From DASYUM01 sp036001225 (GTDB lineage Bacteria; Methylomirabilota; Methylomirabilia; Rokubacteriales; DASRDR01), in the NCBI GenBank assembly GCA_036001225.1, contig DASYUM010000199.1, forward strand, positions 1-37,673: a stretch of DNA of 37,673 nt. Direction: 5' to 3'. How positions within the stretch are numbered: the first letter of the stretch is position 1; the number at the start of each line of letters is the position of its first letter. The notes under the pieces were generated by a model. That model worked only from the letters and a program-made list of their open reading frames with translations, was not told where the DNA came from and searched no databases. Below are positions 14,589 through 22,214 of this stretch, one piece after another. The translations under genes and the position numbers were made by a program.

Positions 14589-16655
14589 TCAGCCTGGCGT
14601 CACGATCGCCGGGGCCGCCCGCAGGTCGGCCAGCGGGATGTGACAGGCGATCCGGTGCGTGGGGCTGGCCGCCTGCACCGGGGGCGGGGTTGTCTCACAG
14701 ATGATCCCGAGCTTCCGGGGGCAGCGGGTGTGGAAGGGGCAGCCCGCGGGCGGGTCCAGCGCGCTCGGCACCGACCCGTGGAGCCGGATCCGCCCCGGCC
14801 GGGGCCGGGGGTCGGGCTCCGGCACCGCCGACAGGAGCGCCTCGGTGTACGGGTGGCAGGGCGGCGCGAAGACCTCGTCGGTGCGCCCGATCTCGCACAC
14901 CTGGCCCAGGTACATCACCGCGACGTAGTCGGAGAGGTGGCGCACCACGCTCAGGTCGTGAGAGATGAACAGCATGGCGGTGCCGCGGGCACGCTGGATG
15001 TCGGCCAGCAGGTTGAGGATCGCCGCTTGCACCGAGACGTCGAGGGCCGAGACCGGCTCGTCGCAGATCAGGAGCCGCGAGCTGCCGGCCAGCGCGCGGG
15101 CGATCGCGACCCGCTGCTTCTGGCCGCCGCTGAGCTGGCGTGGCAGCCGGTCGGCGAAGCTGTCGTCGAGCTGCACCTCGCGCAGGAGCCGCCGGACCTC
15201 GGCCCGGACCCGCCGGCGCGGGACCCCGGCCAGGCGCCGGAGGGGGCGTCCGAGGGCCCGGGCGACGCGATGGGCGGGGTTGAGCGTCGAGTCCGGGTTC
15301 TGGAAGACCATCTGGATGTCCCGCAGGACCGAGGGATCCCGCGCTTCGACCAGCTTGGCGATGTCGAGGTCGCGGAAGATGAGCCGGCCGCCGGTGGGCC
15401 GGACCAGTCCGGCGATGCACCGGGCCAGCGTGCTCTTCCCGCAGCCGCTCTCGCCGACGACGCTCAGGGTCTCGCCGGCCGCGACCTCCAGCGCCACGCC
15501 GTCCACAGCCCGGACCGCGCGCCGCCGCCCGAGAAGCCGGGCCAGCGTCCCGGCGGCCTGCTCGTAGTAGCTCTTGAGATCCCCGACTCGGAGGAGCGGC
15601 CCGGCTTCGGCACGCGGCGTGGGGGCCGTCGCCGCCGTCACCGGCTCCGCGGGCGCGGTCGCCGTCCCGATCTCCCGCCAGCGGAGGCACCGCACGAGGT
15701 GGCCGCGCGCCGCCGGCTCCAGCGCCGGCCGGCTGGCGACGCACTGATCCCGGGCGAAGCCGCAGCGCGGCTCGAAGACGCACCCGGGGGGCAAGGCGGT
15801 CGGCTGCGGCACCTGGCCGGGGATGGCGGCCAGGCGCCGCCCGGCCCGGCTGGCGTCCAGCCGCGGGACGCAGTGGAGGAGGCTCCGCGTGTACGGGTGC
15901 CGGGGGTTCAGGAACAGCGCACCGACGTCCGCTTCCTCCACCAGCTCCCCGGCGTACATCACGCCCACCCGGTCGCAGATCCCCGCCACCACGCCGAGGT
16001 TGTGACTGATGTAGAGGATGGCCGTCTCCAGCTCCCGCCGCAGCTCGGCGACGAGGTCGAGCACGGTGGCCTCGATGGTCACGTCCAGCCCCGTCGTCGG
16101 CTCGTCCATGACCAGCAGGTCGGGATGGGCCAGGAGCGCCATGGCGATCAGGACCCGCTGCTGCTGGCCCCCGCTCAGCTGATGCGGGTAGCGCCCCATT
16201 GTGGCGGGCGGGTCGGCCATGTGGACCCGCTCCAGCATCGCGAGGCAGGCCGTCCAGGCGTCCTGACGGCCCATCGCCCGGTGGACCAGCAGCACCTCGG
16301 CGAGCTGCTCCCCCACGGTCAGGCAGGGGTTCAGCGCGCTCAGGGGGTCCTGGTAGACCATGGCGATCCGGCTGCCGCGCAGCGCCCGCAGCGCTTCCTC
16401 CGATTTCGCCAGCAGGTCCTCGCCGCGGAAGAGGATGCGGCCATGGTCCACGCGGCCGTTGCGGCCCAGGTAGCGCATGACGGCCATCGCCACCGACGTC
16501 TTGCCCGAGCCCGACTCGCCGACCAGCCCGTAGGCCTGGCCGCGCTCGACGGTCAAGGAAAGGTCCCGTACCGCGCGGACGTCGCCCGCGCGGGTCGCGT
16601 AGGTGACCGAGAGGTGCTGCAGCTCGAGGAGCGGCACGGCGGGGTGGGTCGTCAA
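14589..16655 (-). CDS. Fused oligopeptide/nickel-type ABC transporter ATPase (DppD-DppF fusion)
   Basis: This 688-residue protein carries two complete nucleotide-binding domains. First: Walker A GESGSGKT (46-53), LSGGQ (160-164), Walker B DEP (184-186). Second: Walker A GESGCGKST (401-409), LSGGQ (508-512), DEP (532-534). Each is followed by the cysteine-rich C-terminal motif of the oligopeptide subfamily (GCVFEPRC near 291; GCPFHTRC near the end). It powers import through the two permeases encoded just upstream. Start chosen at a TTG overlapping the permease stop as TTGA; a GTG six codons later is an alternative. A long open frame further upstream only mirrors the permease gene. The two halves are usually separate genes. 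Confidence 0.9.
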   Translation of the reverse strand: MTTHPAVPLLELQHLSVTYATRAGDVRAVRDLSLTVERGQAYGLVGESGSGKTSVAMAVMRYLGRNGRVDHGRILFRGEDLLAKSEEALRALRGSRIAMVYQDPLSALNPCLTVGEQLAEVLLVHRAMGRQDAWTACLAMLERVHMADPPATMGRYPHQLSGGQQQRVLIAMALLAHPDLLVMDEPTTGLDVTIEATVLDLVAELRRELETAILYISHNLGVVAGICDRVGVMYAGELVEEADVGALFLNPRHPYTRSLLHCVPRLDASRAGRRLAAIPGQVPQPTALPPGCVFEPRCGFARDQCVASRPALEPAARGHLVRCLRWREIGTATAPAEPVTAATAPTPRAEAGPLLRVGDLKSYYEQAAGTLARLLGRRRAVRAVDGVALEVAAGETLSVVGESGCGKSTLARCIAGLVRPTGGRLIFRDLDIAKLVEARDPSVLRDIQMVFQNPDSTLNPAHRVARALGRPLRRLAGVPRRRVRAEVRRLLREVQLDDSFADRLPRQLSGGQKQRVAIARALAGSSRLLICDEPVSALDVSVQAAILNLLADIQRARGTAMLFISHDLSVVRHLSDYVAVMYLGQVCEIGRTDEVFAPPCHPYTEALLSAVPEPDPRPRPGRIRLHGSVPSALDPPAGCPFHTRCPRKLGIICETTPPPVQAASPTHRIACHIPLADLRAAPAIVTPG

Positions 16656-17557
16656 TCCTTGAGCGAGATCTCGCGCAACCCGTCGGCAAACAGGTTGAGG
16701 CCCACTACCAGCGACGAGATGGCGATGCACGGGAAGGCCGCCATCCACGGCGCGATGATGATCCAGTTGCGGGCCGCGTTCACCATGCCGCCCCAGTCCG
16801 GCGTGGGCGGCCGGAGGCCGAGACCCAGGAAGCCGAGCGTCCCGATCGTGAAGGCCACGTACCCGACCCGGATGCAGGCGTCCACGATCAGCGGGCCCTT
16901 GGCGTTGGGCAGGATCTCGACCAGCATGATGTACCACGCCGACTCGCCCCGCAGGCGGGCGGCAGCGACGAACTCGCGACTCCGCAGATCCAGCACCAGG
17001 CTCCGCACGATGCGGGCGATGGCGGGACTGGAGGCGAAGGTGACGGCGAAGACGATGTTGAGCGGCGAGGGGCCGACCGCGGCGATGATGATCATGTAGA
17101 GCAGGAGGACGGGGAAGGCCAGGATGATGTCGGCCGTCCGCATGATCAGCTCGTCGATCATCCCGCCGCGATAGCCGGCCACCAGCCCCATCAGGCCGCC
17201 CACCAGCAGGGAGACCGCGACCGCGGTGGGGGCCAGCAGCAGGATCGTCTGGCTGCCCCAGATGATCCGGCTCAGGATGTCGCGACCGAGCTCGTCGGTC
17301 CCCAGCCAGTGTTGCGCCGACGGCGGCTGGGCCACCCGTCCGGCCAGCGCGGTGGGCGAGTAGGGCGCGATGAGCGGCGCCAGGACGGCGACGGCCACCC
17401 AGAACAGGATGATGGCCAGCCCGAGCGTGGCCACGGGCGATTCGAAGAGCCGGGCCAGGCTCCGGCCGAGCCGACGGGCCGTCTGGCCTCGGGCGGCGGC
17501 CACCGGCGGCACGGGCGGCTCGAGGACGACACGGTCCTGATCGAGGACGCGCGCCAT
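16652..17557 (-). CDS. Oligopeptide-type ABC transporter permease, DppC-like
   Basis: This 301-residue integral membrane protein has a hydrophobic segment near 45-65, the HWLGTDELGRDILSRIIWG motif typical of DppC/OppC N-terminal domains, and five further helices. The EAA-loop segment is present as EFVAAARLRGESAWYIMLVE, with the conserved EILPNAKGPLIV after it. The ATG start shares one base with the stop of the DppB-like gene. It forms the heterodimeric channel with that partner and contacts the fused ATPase. The stop overlaps the start of the ATPase gene. Confidence 0.92.
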   Translation of the reverse strand: MARVLDQDRVVLEPPVPPVAAARGQTARRLGRSLARLFESPVATLGLAIILFWVAVAVLAPLIAPYSPTALAGRVAQPPSAQHWLGTDELGRDILSRIIWGSQTILLLAPTAVAVSLLVGGLMGLVAGYRGGMIDELIMRTADIILAFPVLLLYMIIIAAVGPSPLNIVFAVTFASSPAIARIVRSLVLDLRSREFVAAARLRGESAWYIMLVEILPNAKGPLIVDACIRVGYVAFTIGTLGFLGLGLRPPTPDWGGMVNAARNWIIIAPWMAAFPCIAISSLVVGLNLFADGLREISLKD

Positions 17558-18507
17558 CAGGCGAAGCGGATCCGCGGGTTCAGCGCGGTGTAGAGGAGGT
17601 CGGCGATCAGCTGCGTGCCGACGGCGACGGTGATGGCCACCATGGCGCCCGCCTCGATCACCGGCACGTCCTTGTTGAGGGCGGCGTCCAGCATCATCCA
17701 GCCGAAGCCGTGGAAGCCGAACAGGGACTCCACCACCACGATGCCGCCCATCAGCCAGTTGATGTGGAGCATGATGACCGTGATCGGCGCCAGCAGCGCG
17801 TTGCGGAGGGCATGGCGGACGATGACCCGCCGGTAGGGGAGGCCCTTGAGGACCGCGGTGCGCACGTAGGCGCTCGCCATCACCTCGGCCATGCTGGCCC
17901 GGGTCATCCGCGCCACGTAGCCGACGTCCACCAGCATGAGCGCGAGCACCGGCATGACCAGCTTGGCCGGCGCCTGGTACGCCCACGACTCGCTGTCGAG
18001 GACACTCGAGCCGGGCAGCCAGCCGAGCCAGAAGGTGAAGATGAGGATCAGGAACACCCCGCTGGCGAAGGTCGGGACCGACGTGCTGATCAGGCTGCCG
18101 AGGGAGATCAGCCGGTCGAGCCGGCCGCCCTCCCGCATGCCGGCGACGACGCCCAGGATGAGCGCCAGCGGCATGATCAGCGCGAAGGCCACCGCGGCGA
18201 GGGTGCCCGAGTTGAGCAGACGGCGGCCGAGGAGGGGGGCGACCGGCGTGAGCTGATTCGTCGAGGTCCCCATGTCACCCTGCAGGAAGTGGGTGAGCCA
18301 GAGCCAGTAGCGGACCGGCACCGGGCGGTCCAGCCCCATCTGCTGGCGCAGGTGGTCGACGGAGTCCTGCGAGGCGTAGGGGCCCAGGATGTTGCGGGCC
18401 ACGTCGATCGGGACCACCTCGCTGATGACGAAGACGATGGCCGACACGGCCACCATGGTCACCAGCATGAAGACGAGGCGGCGGGCGAGGAACCGGGCCA
18501 AACTCAC
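17557..18507 (-). CDS. Oligopeptide-type ABC transporter permease, DppB-like
   Basis: This 316-residue membrane protein begins with the family's FLARRLVFMLVTMVAVSAIVF first helix. It continues with a periplasmic segment containing DRPVPVRYWLWL and has the EAA-type loop (TRASMAEVMASAYVRTA, then LPYRRVIVRHALRNAL). It ends with a helix-rich region and the basic LNPRIRFA tail common in DppB/OppB. GTG start. It lies 240 bases after the binding-protein gene; that gap contains a strong hairpin at 18683-18714 but no other gene. It forms the channel with the DppC-like partner. Confidence 0.92.
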   Translation of the reverse strand: MSLARFLARRLVFMLVTMVAVSAIVFVISEVVPIDVARNILGPYASQDSVDHLRQQMGLDRPVPVRYWLWLTHFLQGDMGTSTNQLTPVAPLLGRRLLNSGTLAAVAFALIMPLALILGVVAGMREGGRLDRLISLGSLISTSVPTFASGVFLILIFTFWLGWLPGSSVLDSESWAYQAPAKLVMPVLALMLVDVGYVARMTRASMAEVMASAYVRTAVLKGLPYRRVIVRHALRNALLAPITVIMLHINWLMGGIVVVESLFGFHGFGWMMLDAALNKDVPVIEAGAMVAITVAVGTQLIADLLYTALNPRIRFA

Positions 18508-18682
18508 CTCGGGAGTGCAGGAGGGGCAAGCCGCCTTGCCGGTCCGGGCCTCCTACAGGGTGCCGCCAGAGTAGTCCAGGCGGCCCCGCGACACAAGCCT
18601 CGGTCGGCGCGGCCCGCCATTCCCTCGCTCTTCGTTGGCGAGGGGAGGTCGCCGGGAGAGTCCGGGAGAGAGGTGAGCGGGC

Positions 18683-18714
18683 GCCGGGCGCGGCCCTCGT
18701 GCGCCGCGCCCGGC
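18683..18714 (-). promoter_or_regulatory. Perfect 11-bp hairpin between binding-protein and permease genes
   Basis: GCCGGGCGCGG (18683-18693) pairs perfectly with CCGCGCCCGGC (18704-18714) around a ten-base loop, 34 bases past the binding-protein stop. Such hairpins often protect the upstream message so that the binding protein is made in excess over the permeases. No T tract is present. Confidence 0.5.
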
Positions 18715-18747
18715 AACGGATGGCGGCCGCGTCAGTCGCGTCTGCGG

Positions 18748-20367
18748 TTAGCTCTCGACGTACGCGTCGTTGATGAGCAGATACGAGGTCGGGTGGGCCT
18801 TGTACCCCTTGAGCCGCTTGTCCGCGCCCTCGAACACCGAGCGCCACAGGGGTACGCCGATGGTCCCGTTCTCACGCTGGTAGACCTGAATCTTGGCCAT
18901 GAGCTTGCGGCGCTCCTTGTGATCCAGGACCGCCTCGGCCTCGTCGATCATCTTCTCGAAGGTCGGATCGCACCACTGCGTCTCGTTCCAGGGCACCGGC
19001 TTCCCATCCCGGCAGCGGTAGGCCAGCGACAGCACCATGGTGTCGAGCGGCCGGTGCGTCCAGGCGGTGAACCCGAACGTGGTCTTGTCCCAGATCTCCC
19101 AGTACCGGGCCGACGGCATGACGTTCAGCTTGATCCGGATTCCCGCCTGGGCGGCCATCTCCTTGAAGGCCTGCATGCAGAGCTGCTCCCAGGCCGGCGA
19201 GGGCTTGAGGTCGAGCTCCAAATCGACGCCGTTGGGGTAGCCGGCGGCGGTCAGCAAAGCCTTGGCCTTGGCGATGTCTTGCTTCGGTGCGGCCTCGGGC
19301 GAGTAGCCCGGATGAACCGGAGCCACGTGGTGCTCGGCGCCCTCCGCGCCCCGACCCCGGTGCGCGACCTCCAGCAGCTTCGCGTGGTCCTGGCAGAGCT
19401 TGATCGCGTTGCGGACGCGGACGTCGTCGTAGGGCTTCTTGTCTGCGCGCATCCGGATCACGGCAGTTTGGGCCGTCTTGACCTCGAGGAGCTGGGCATG
19501 GGGGATCCGTTCGATGACGTCGATGGTCGAGACGTCCAGAACGTCGCTGGTCACCAGGTCGACCTGCTTCGAGGCCAGGGCAGCAGCGTGCGCCGCCGCC
19601 TGCTCGCCGAGGTCCAGGAAGCGGACCTCATCCAGGTAGGGCCGGCCCGCCTGCCAGTAGTCGGCGCGCCGCTTGAGGCTGGCCTGCTCGCTGACGACGT
19701 ACTTGTCCAGCACGAAGGCCCCGGTCCCCCAGGGCTCCTTGAGAAAGTCGCCGCCCCACTCGCGCGGCAGGACCACGGCCGGGTAGTGGAAGAGGTGCTC
19801 GGGCACCGCCATCTGCCGGGTCGTCAGGTGAAGCTTGACTGTGTAGCGGTTGACCTCCTCGATGCCGTCGGGCTGGAGGTAGCTCAGTAGCCCGCGGATC
19901 GACGAGCCCGTCTCCTTCGCCAGCCACCGCTTCATGTTCCACACGACGTCCGCCGCGTCGAACTCACGCCGCTTGGTCGGCCCCATCTGGAACTGGACGC
20001 CTTTGCGCAGGTGGAGGGTCCACGTCTTCAGGTCGTTCGACGCCTCCCAGCGCTCGACGAGGTAGGGGTGGGTGATGTTCTCGTGATCGGTGAGCGTGAG
20101 GTACTCGGCGATCAGGCGCCCGACGTTCGACATGGGGACCCAGTCGAATGTCGCCGGATCCTTCATCTTCTGGACGCGGGTGCCCACCCGGAGGACGCCG
20201 CCCCGCTTCTGCGCGTAGGCAGCCCGGGTGCCCAGGGGGCCGGCGCCGACGAACGCCCCGGCAGCGGCCGCCGACATGCCGAGCAGGGTGGCAGCCCGCA
20301 TGAACTCGCGCCGGGTAATCTCGCCCTGGCGATACTGCTCCTTCAGCTCCGGGATGTACTCGTGCAT
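18748..20367 (-). CDS. Tat-exported ABC substrate-binding protein, family 5 (peptide/nickel type)
   Basis: This 539-residue protein has a twin-arginine leader, TRREFM (18-23), followed by a hydrophobic stretch and an AYAQ cleavage region near 50. The mature part is a DppA/OppA-type binding protein, with LTDHENITHPYLVERWEAS and WTLHLRKGVQFQMG, then FLKEPWGTGAFVLDKY and KALLTAAGYPNGVDLEL, all standard family 5 blocks. The ligand could be a peptide, opine, nickel chelate or other amphoteric compound. The ATG start has AAGGAG upstream; the longer open frame extends into unrelated sequence. A TTGACA hexamer on this strand at 20440-20445 may be the -35 element of the operon, though the matching -10 is poor. 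It leads the operon with two permeases, the fused ATPase and the methyltransferase. Confidence 0.92.
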   Translation of the reverse strand: MHEYIPELKEQYRQGEITRREFMRAATLLGMSAAAAGAFVGAGPLGTRAAYAQKRGGVLRVGTRVQKMKDPATFDWVPMSNVGRLIAEYLTLTDHENITHPYLVERWEASNDLKTWTLHLRKGVQFQMGPTKRREFDAADVVWNMKRWLAKETGSSIRGLLSYLQPDGIEEVNRYTVKLHLTTRQMAVPEHLFHYPAVVLPREWGGDFLKEPWGTGAFVLDKYVVSEQASLKRRADYWQAGRPYLDEVRFLDLGEQAAAHAAALASKQVDLVTSDVLDVSTIDVIERIPHAQLLEVKTAQTAVIRMRADKKPYDDVRVRNAIKLCQDHAKLLEVAHRGRGAEGAEHHVAPVHPGYSPEAAPKQDIAKAKALLTAAGYPNGVDLELDLKPSPAWEQLCMQAFKEMAAQAGIRIKLNVMPSARYWEIWDKTTFGFTAWTHRPLDTMVLSLAYRCRDGKPVPWNETQWCDPTFEKMIDEAEAVLDHKERRKLMAKIQVYQRENGTIGVPLWRSVFEGADKRLKGYKAHPTSYLLINDAYVES

Positions 20368-20452
20368 GGCGCCTCTCCTTCCATTCGGTCCCGCGGCCCG
20401 TCGGAGTGGTGGAGGCATGTCGCCACAAGGCCCGCCGGCTGTCAAGGCCCGC

Positions 20453-20717
20453 TCAGGCGCGGGCGGCGGCGACCTCGGGGGGTCGGGCGAGCCCGGCCAG
20501 CCGGAAGAAGTTGGCGAGGATCGTCCGGCCGTCGGGATGGGCGTCCGTGTAGCGCTCGGGGTGGAACTGGAAGCTGGAGCAGACACGGGACCCCCGACAG
20601 GGCCTCGAAGCGCATCGCCCAGGTCACCATCTCCGCCTTGCGCCCCGCCGCCTCCGGCCGCTCGCTGACCAGCGAGGGGCCCAGCGTCGGGTGCTCCAGA
20701 TCCACGTAGCAGATCAT
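20453..20717 (-). pseudogene. Internally deleted class I glutamine amidotransferase
   Basis: The first 45 or so codons (ICYVDLEHPTLGP... VTWAMRFEAL) look like the start of a glutamine-amidotransferase-like protein. A frame switch near 20570-20580 then leads into FQFHPERYTDAHPDGRTIL followed by ANFFRLAGLA and a natural stop at 20453-20455. QFHPE is the block around the catalytic His and Glu at the end of class I amidotransferases. The nucleophile-Cys region is absent, so well over 100 codons appear to be deleted between the two parts. The promoter and ribosome site (GGGAGG before the ATG) still look intact. A remnant of a working gene. Confidence 0.75.
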
Positions 20718-20743
20718 CCTCAGCCTCCCTGATGGTGCCTCCG

Positions 20744-20773
20744 GTTATATGCCGGTCCTCCCGGCCAACGCAA
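20744..20773 (-). promoter_or_regulatory. Sigma-70-like promoter of the amidotransferase remnant
   Basis: On the minus strand, TTGCGT (20768-20773) and TATAAC (20744-20749) are separated by 18 bases. The predicted transcript start is about 20 bases before the ATG at 20717. Confidence 0.5.
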
Positions 20774-20835
20774 GGGCTCGCGCTAGGCGTAACCGTGCGG
20801 CTCTCCCGTACCGCCACGGGCCGCATTTCCTGCTT

Positions 20836-20985
20836 GCGTCGACGCCCCCGTGCTGGCGGACCCGAGCAGCCCGGTCAGTCCGCGCTCGAGGACGGCGTCC
20901 ACGTTCCCGCGGAAACGTCCCGGCGGCTGGCCTGTGAGGCAACCCGCGTGGTGCTGCGCCACGCCGGGGACGGGCAGGGGCTCGC
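20836..20985 (+). pseudogene. Frameshifted fragment of a second DUF222-HNH gene
   Basis: About 145 bases align with residues roughly 246-292 of the intact DUF222 protein at 2.9-4.4 kb. The fragment begins VDAPVLADPSS. After a one-base frame slip it reads PGQSALEDGVHVPAETSRR and LACEATRVVLRHAGDG, against VLADPSRPGQAALEDGV and RHAGDG in the intact copy. Identity is roughly 80% at DNA level by eye. Neither end of the gene is present. It is a decayed internal fragment lying on the plus strand, opposite the surrounding remnant genes. Confidence 0.8.
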
Positions 20986-21133
20986 TCCGCGCAAACATCG
21001 CAGCTCCACCAGTACCGCCCGAGCTCGCGCCGCCGCCGAGATACCGGTCGGGCAGCAGGTGGCCGAGCGCCGCGGCGCCGGCGACCGCGCCGCTGCCGGT
21101 CAGAAAGCGCCTCCGCGAGATGTAGCTGCTCGT
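20986..21133 (-). pseudogene. Tat-signal leader remnant with ACG in place of a start codon
   Basis: From 21133 the minus strand encodes SSYISRRRFLTGSGAVAG and AAALGHLLPDR, a textbook twin-arginine leader (SRRRFL) with a hydrophobic Ala/Gly core. A GGAGG ribosome site lies at 21139-21143, five bases before the codon at 21131-21133, which is ACG where ATG would be expected. After about 45 codons the reading runs into the antisense of the DUF222 fragment, so the mature protein is gone. A TTGACA hexamer lies on the same strand at 21205-21210. I read it as the start of an exported protein gene disabled by a start mutation and by insertion or deletion. What the mature protein was cannot be told. 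Confidence 0.6.
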
Positions 21134-21297
21134 CGGAACCTCCAGGATCGGGTGAATCAGGGCCCGCGGCGCCTGGTGGGCAGTCCGGCACGGGCCGGCG
21201 CGGCTGTCAATCGTCCGGGAAAACCCGCGGCCGCGCGGGTCTACTCCCGGGCTTGGCTGCCGATGGAAGGGCTCGCGGTAGAATGGCGCGGGGAGCC

Positions 21298-21792
21298 ATG
21301 ACGCTGCTCGAACGCTACGCGCGACTGGTGGATCGGCTCGTCGCCGAGTTGCGGGCACACTACGGTGAACGACTCGTTTCCGTGGCCGTGTTCGGCTCGG
21401 TCGGACGCGGGACGCCGCGCGAGGACTCCGACGTGGACCTGCTCATTGTCGCGCGCGACCTGCCTCGGGGGCGGCTTCGCCGGGTGGACGAGTTCCTGCC
21501 GGTTGAGACCCGGCTGGAAGGCGCGCTGCGCGAGGTCGATTCGAGTGGCGCCCCCGTCACTCTCTCACCGGTGTTCAAGACGCCGGCCGAGGTCGAGCAC
21601 GGCAGCCCGCTCTTTCTCGACATGGTGGAGGACGCCCGGATCGTCTACGACCGGGATGGTTTCCTGGTCGGGTACCTCGAGGGGTTCCGCGCCCGACTCC
21701 AGGCGCTTGGCGCGCGGCGAATCCGACGCGGCAACGCCTGGTATTGGGAGCTGAAGCCCGACCTCAAGCCAGGCGAGGTATTCACGCTGTGA
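21298..21792 (+). CDS. MNT-type nucleotidyltransferase, probable antitoxin partner of the HEPN protein
   Basis: This 164-residue protein has the minimal nucleotidyltransferase motif: FGSVGRG (32-38) followed by SDVDLL (44-49) with Asp45 and Asp47 as metal ligands. The remainder is a helical tail ending ELKPDLKPGEVFTL. MNT proteins paired with HEPN proteins form the type VII toxin-antitoxin family, in which the MNT protein adenylylates the HEPN toxin. The ATG start is preceded by GGGGAG four bases away. Its stop overlaps the GTG of the HEPN gene. It borders the gene graveyard upstream, as expected for an accessory pair. A housekeeping role for a lone MNT/HEPN pair is possible. Confidence 0.85.
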   Translation: MTLLERYARLVDRLVAELRAHYGERLVSVAVFGSVGRGTPREDSDVDLLIVARDLPRGRLRRVDEFLPVETRLEGALREVDSSGAPVTLSPVFKTPAEVEHGSPLFLDMVEDARIVYDRDGFLVGYLEGFRARLQALGARRIRRGNAWYWELKPDLKPGEVFTL

Positions 21793-22208
21793 CGAGTCAG
21801 GGACTGGCGCGAAGCTATCTCGTGAAAGCCCGCGGGCGTCTTCGGGCCCTGGCCGTGCTGCGTGACCACGGCGATGCCTCCGATGTCGTGCGCGAGGCGC
21901 AGGAGCTGGTGGAACTGGCGCTCAAGGGGGTGCTGCGGGCCATCGGCATCGAGCCGCCGAAATTCCACGACGTCGGCGGTCTGCTCGTCGAACACGGGGC
22001 GAAGTTCGCGGCCGACGTGCGCCCCCATCTCGCGCGCGCCGCGGAGATCTCGCGGCGCTTGCGGCGAGAGCGGGAGACGGCCTTCTATGGTGACATCGAC
22101 CTCGTCCCCTCCGAGCAGTACTCGGCGGCCGACGCGGTCCGGGCCTACGACGAGGCGGCCTGGATTCTGGGGCTGGCAGAATCGGTCATCGGCCGGCTGC
22201 CGGAGTGA
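21789..22208 (+). CDS. HEPN-domain protein, probable toxin partner of the MNT protein
   Basis: This 139-residue, all-helical protein has the HEPN pattern: an N-terminal YLVKARGRLRAL helix, then VREAQELVELALKGVLRAIG followed by PPKFHDVGGLL, and a C-terminal Tyr-rich helix with ADAVRAYDEAAWILG. The His in PPKFHDVG is the conserved HEPN histidine. The exact RxxxxH RNase motif is not obvious, since the nearest upstream Arg is nine residues away. The GTG start overlaps the MNT stop as GTGA. The stop lies six bases from the convergent FAD gene. Most likely an RNA-cleaving toxin held in check by the MNT protein, by analogy with that family. Confidence 0.82.
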   Translation: MTSQGLARSYLVKARGRLRALAVLRDHGDASDVVREAQELVELALKGVLRAIGIEPPKFHDVGGLLVEHGAKFAADVRPHLARAAEISRRLRRERETAFYGDIDLVPSEQYSAADAVRAYDEAAWILGLAESVIGRLPE

Positions 22209-22214
22209 GGGCGG

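Noticed and set aside
14640..17099. An 819-residue open frame on the plus strand.
   Set aside because: It is antisense to the fused ATPase and permease; composition as expected for a shadow frame.
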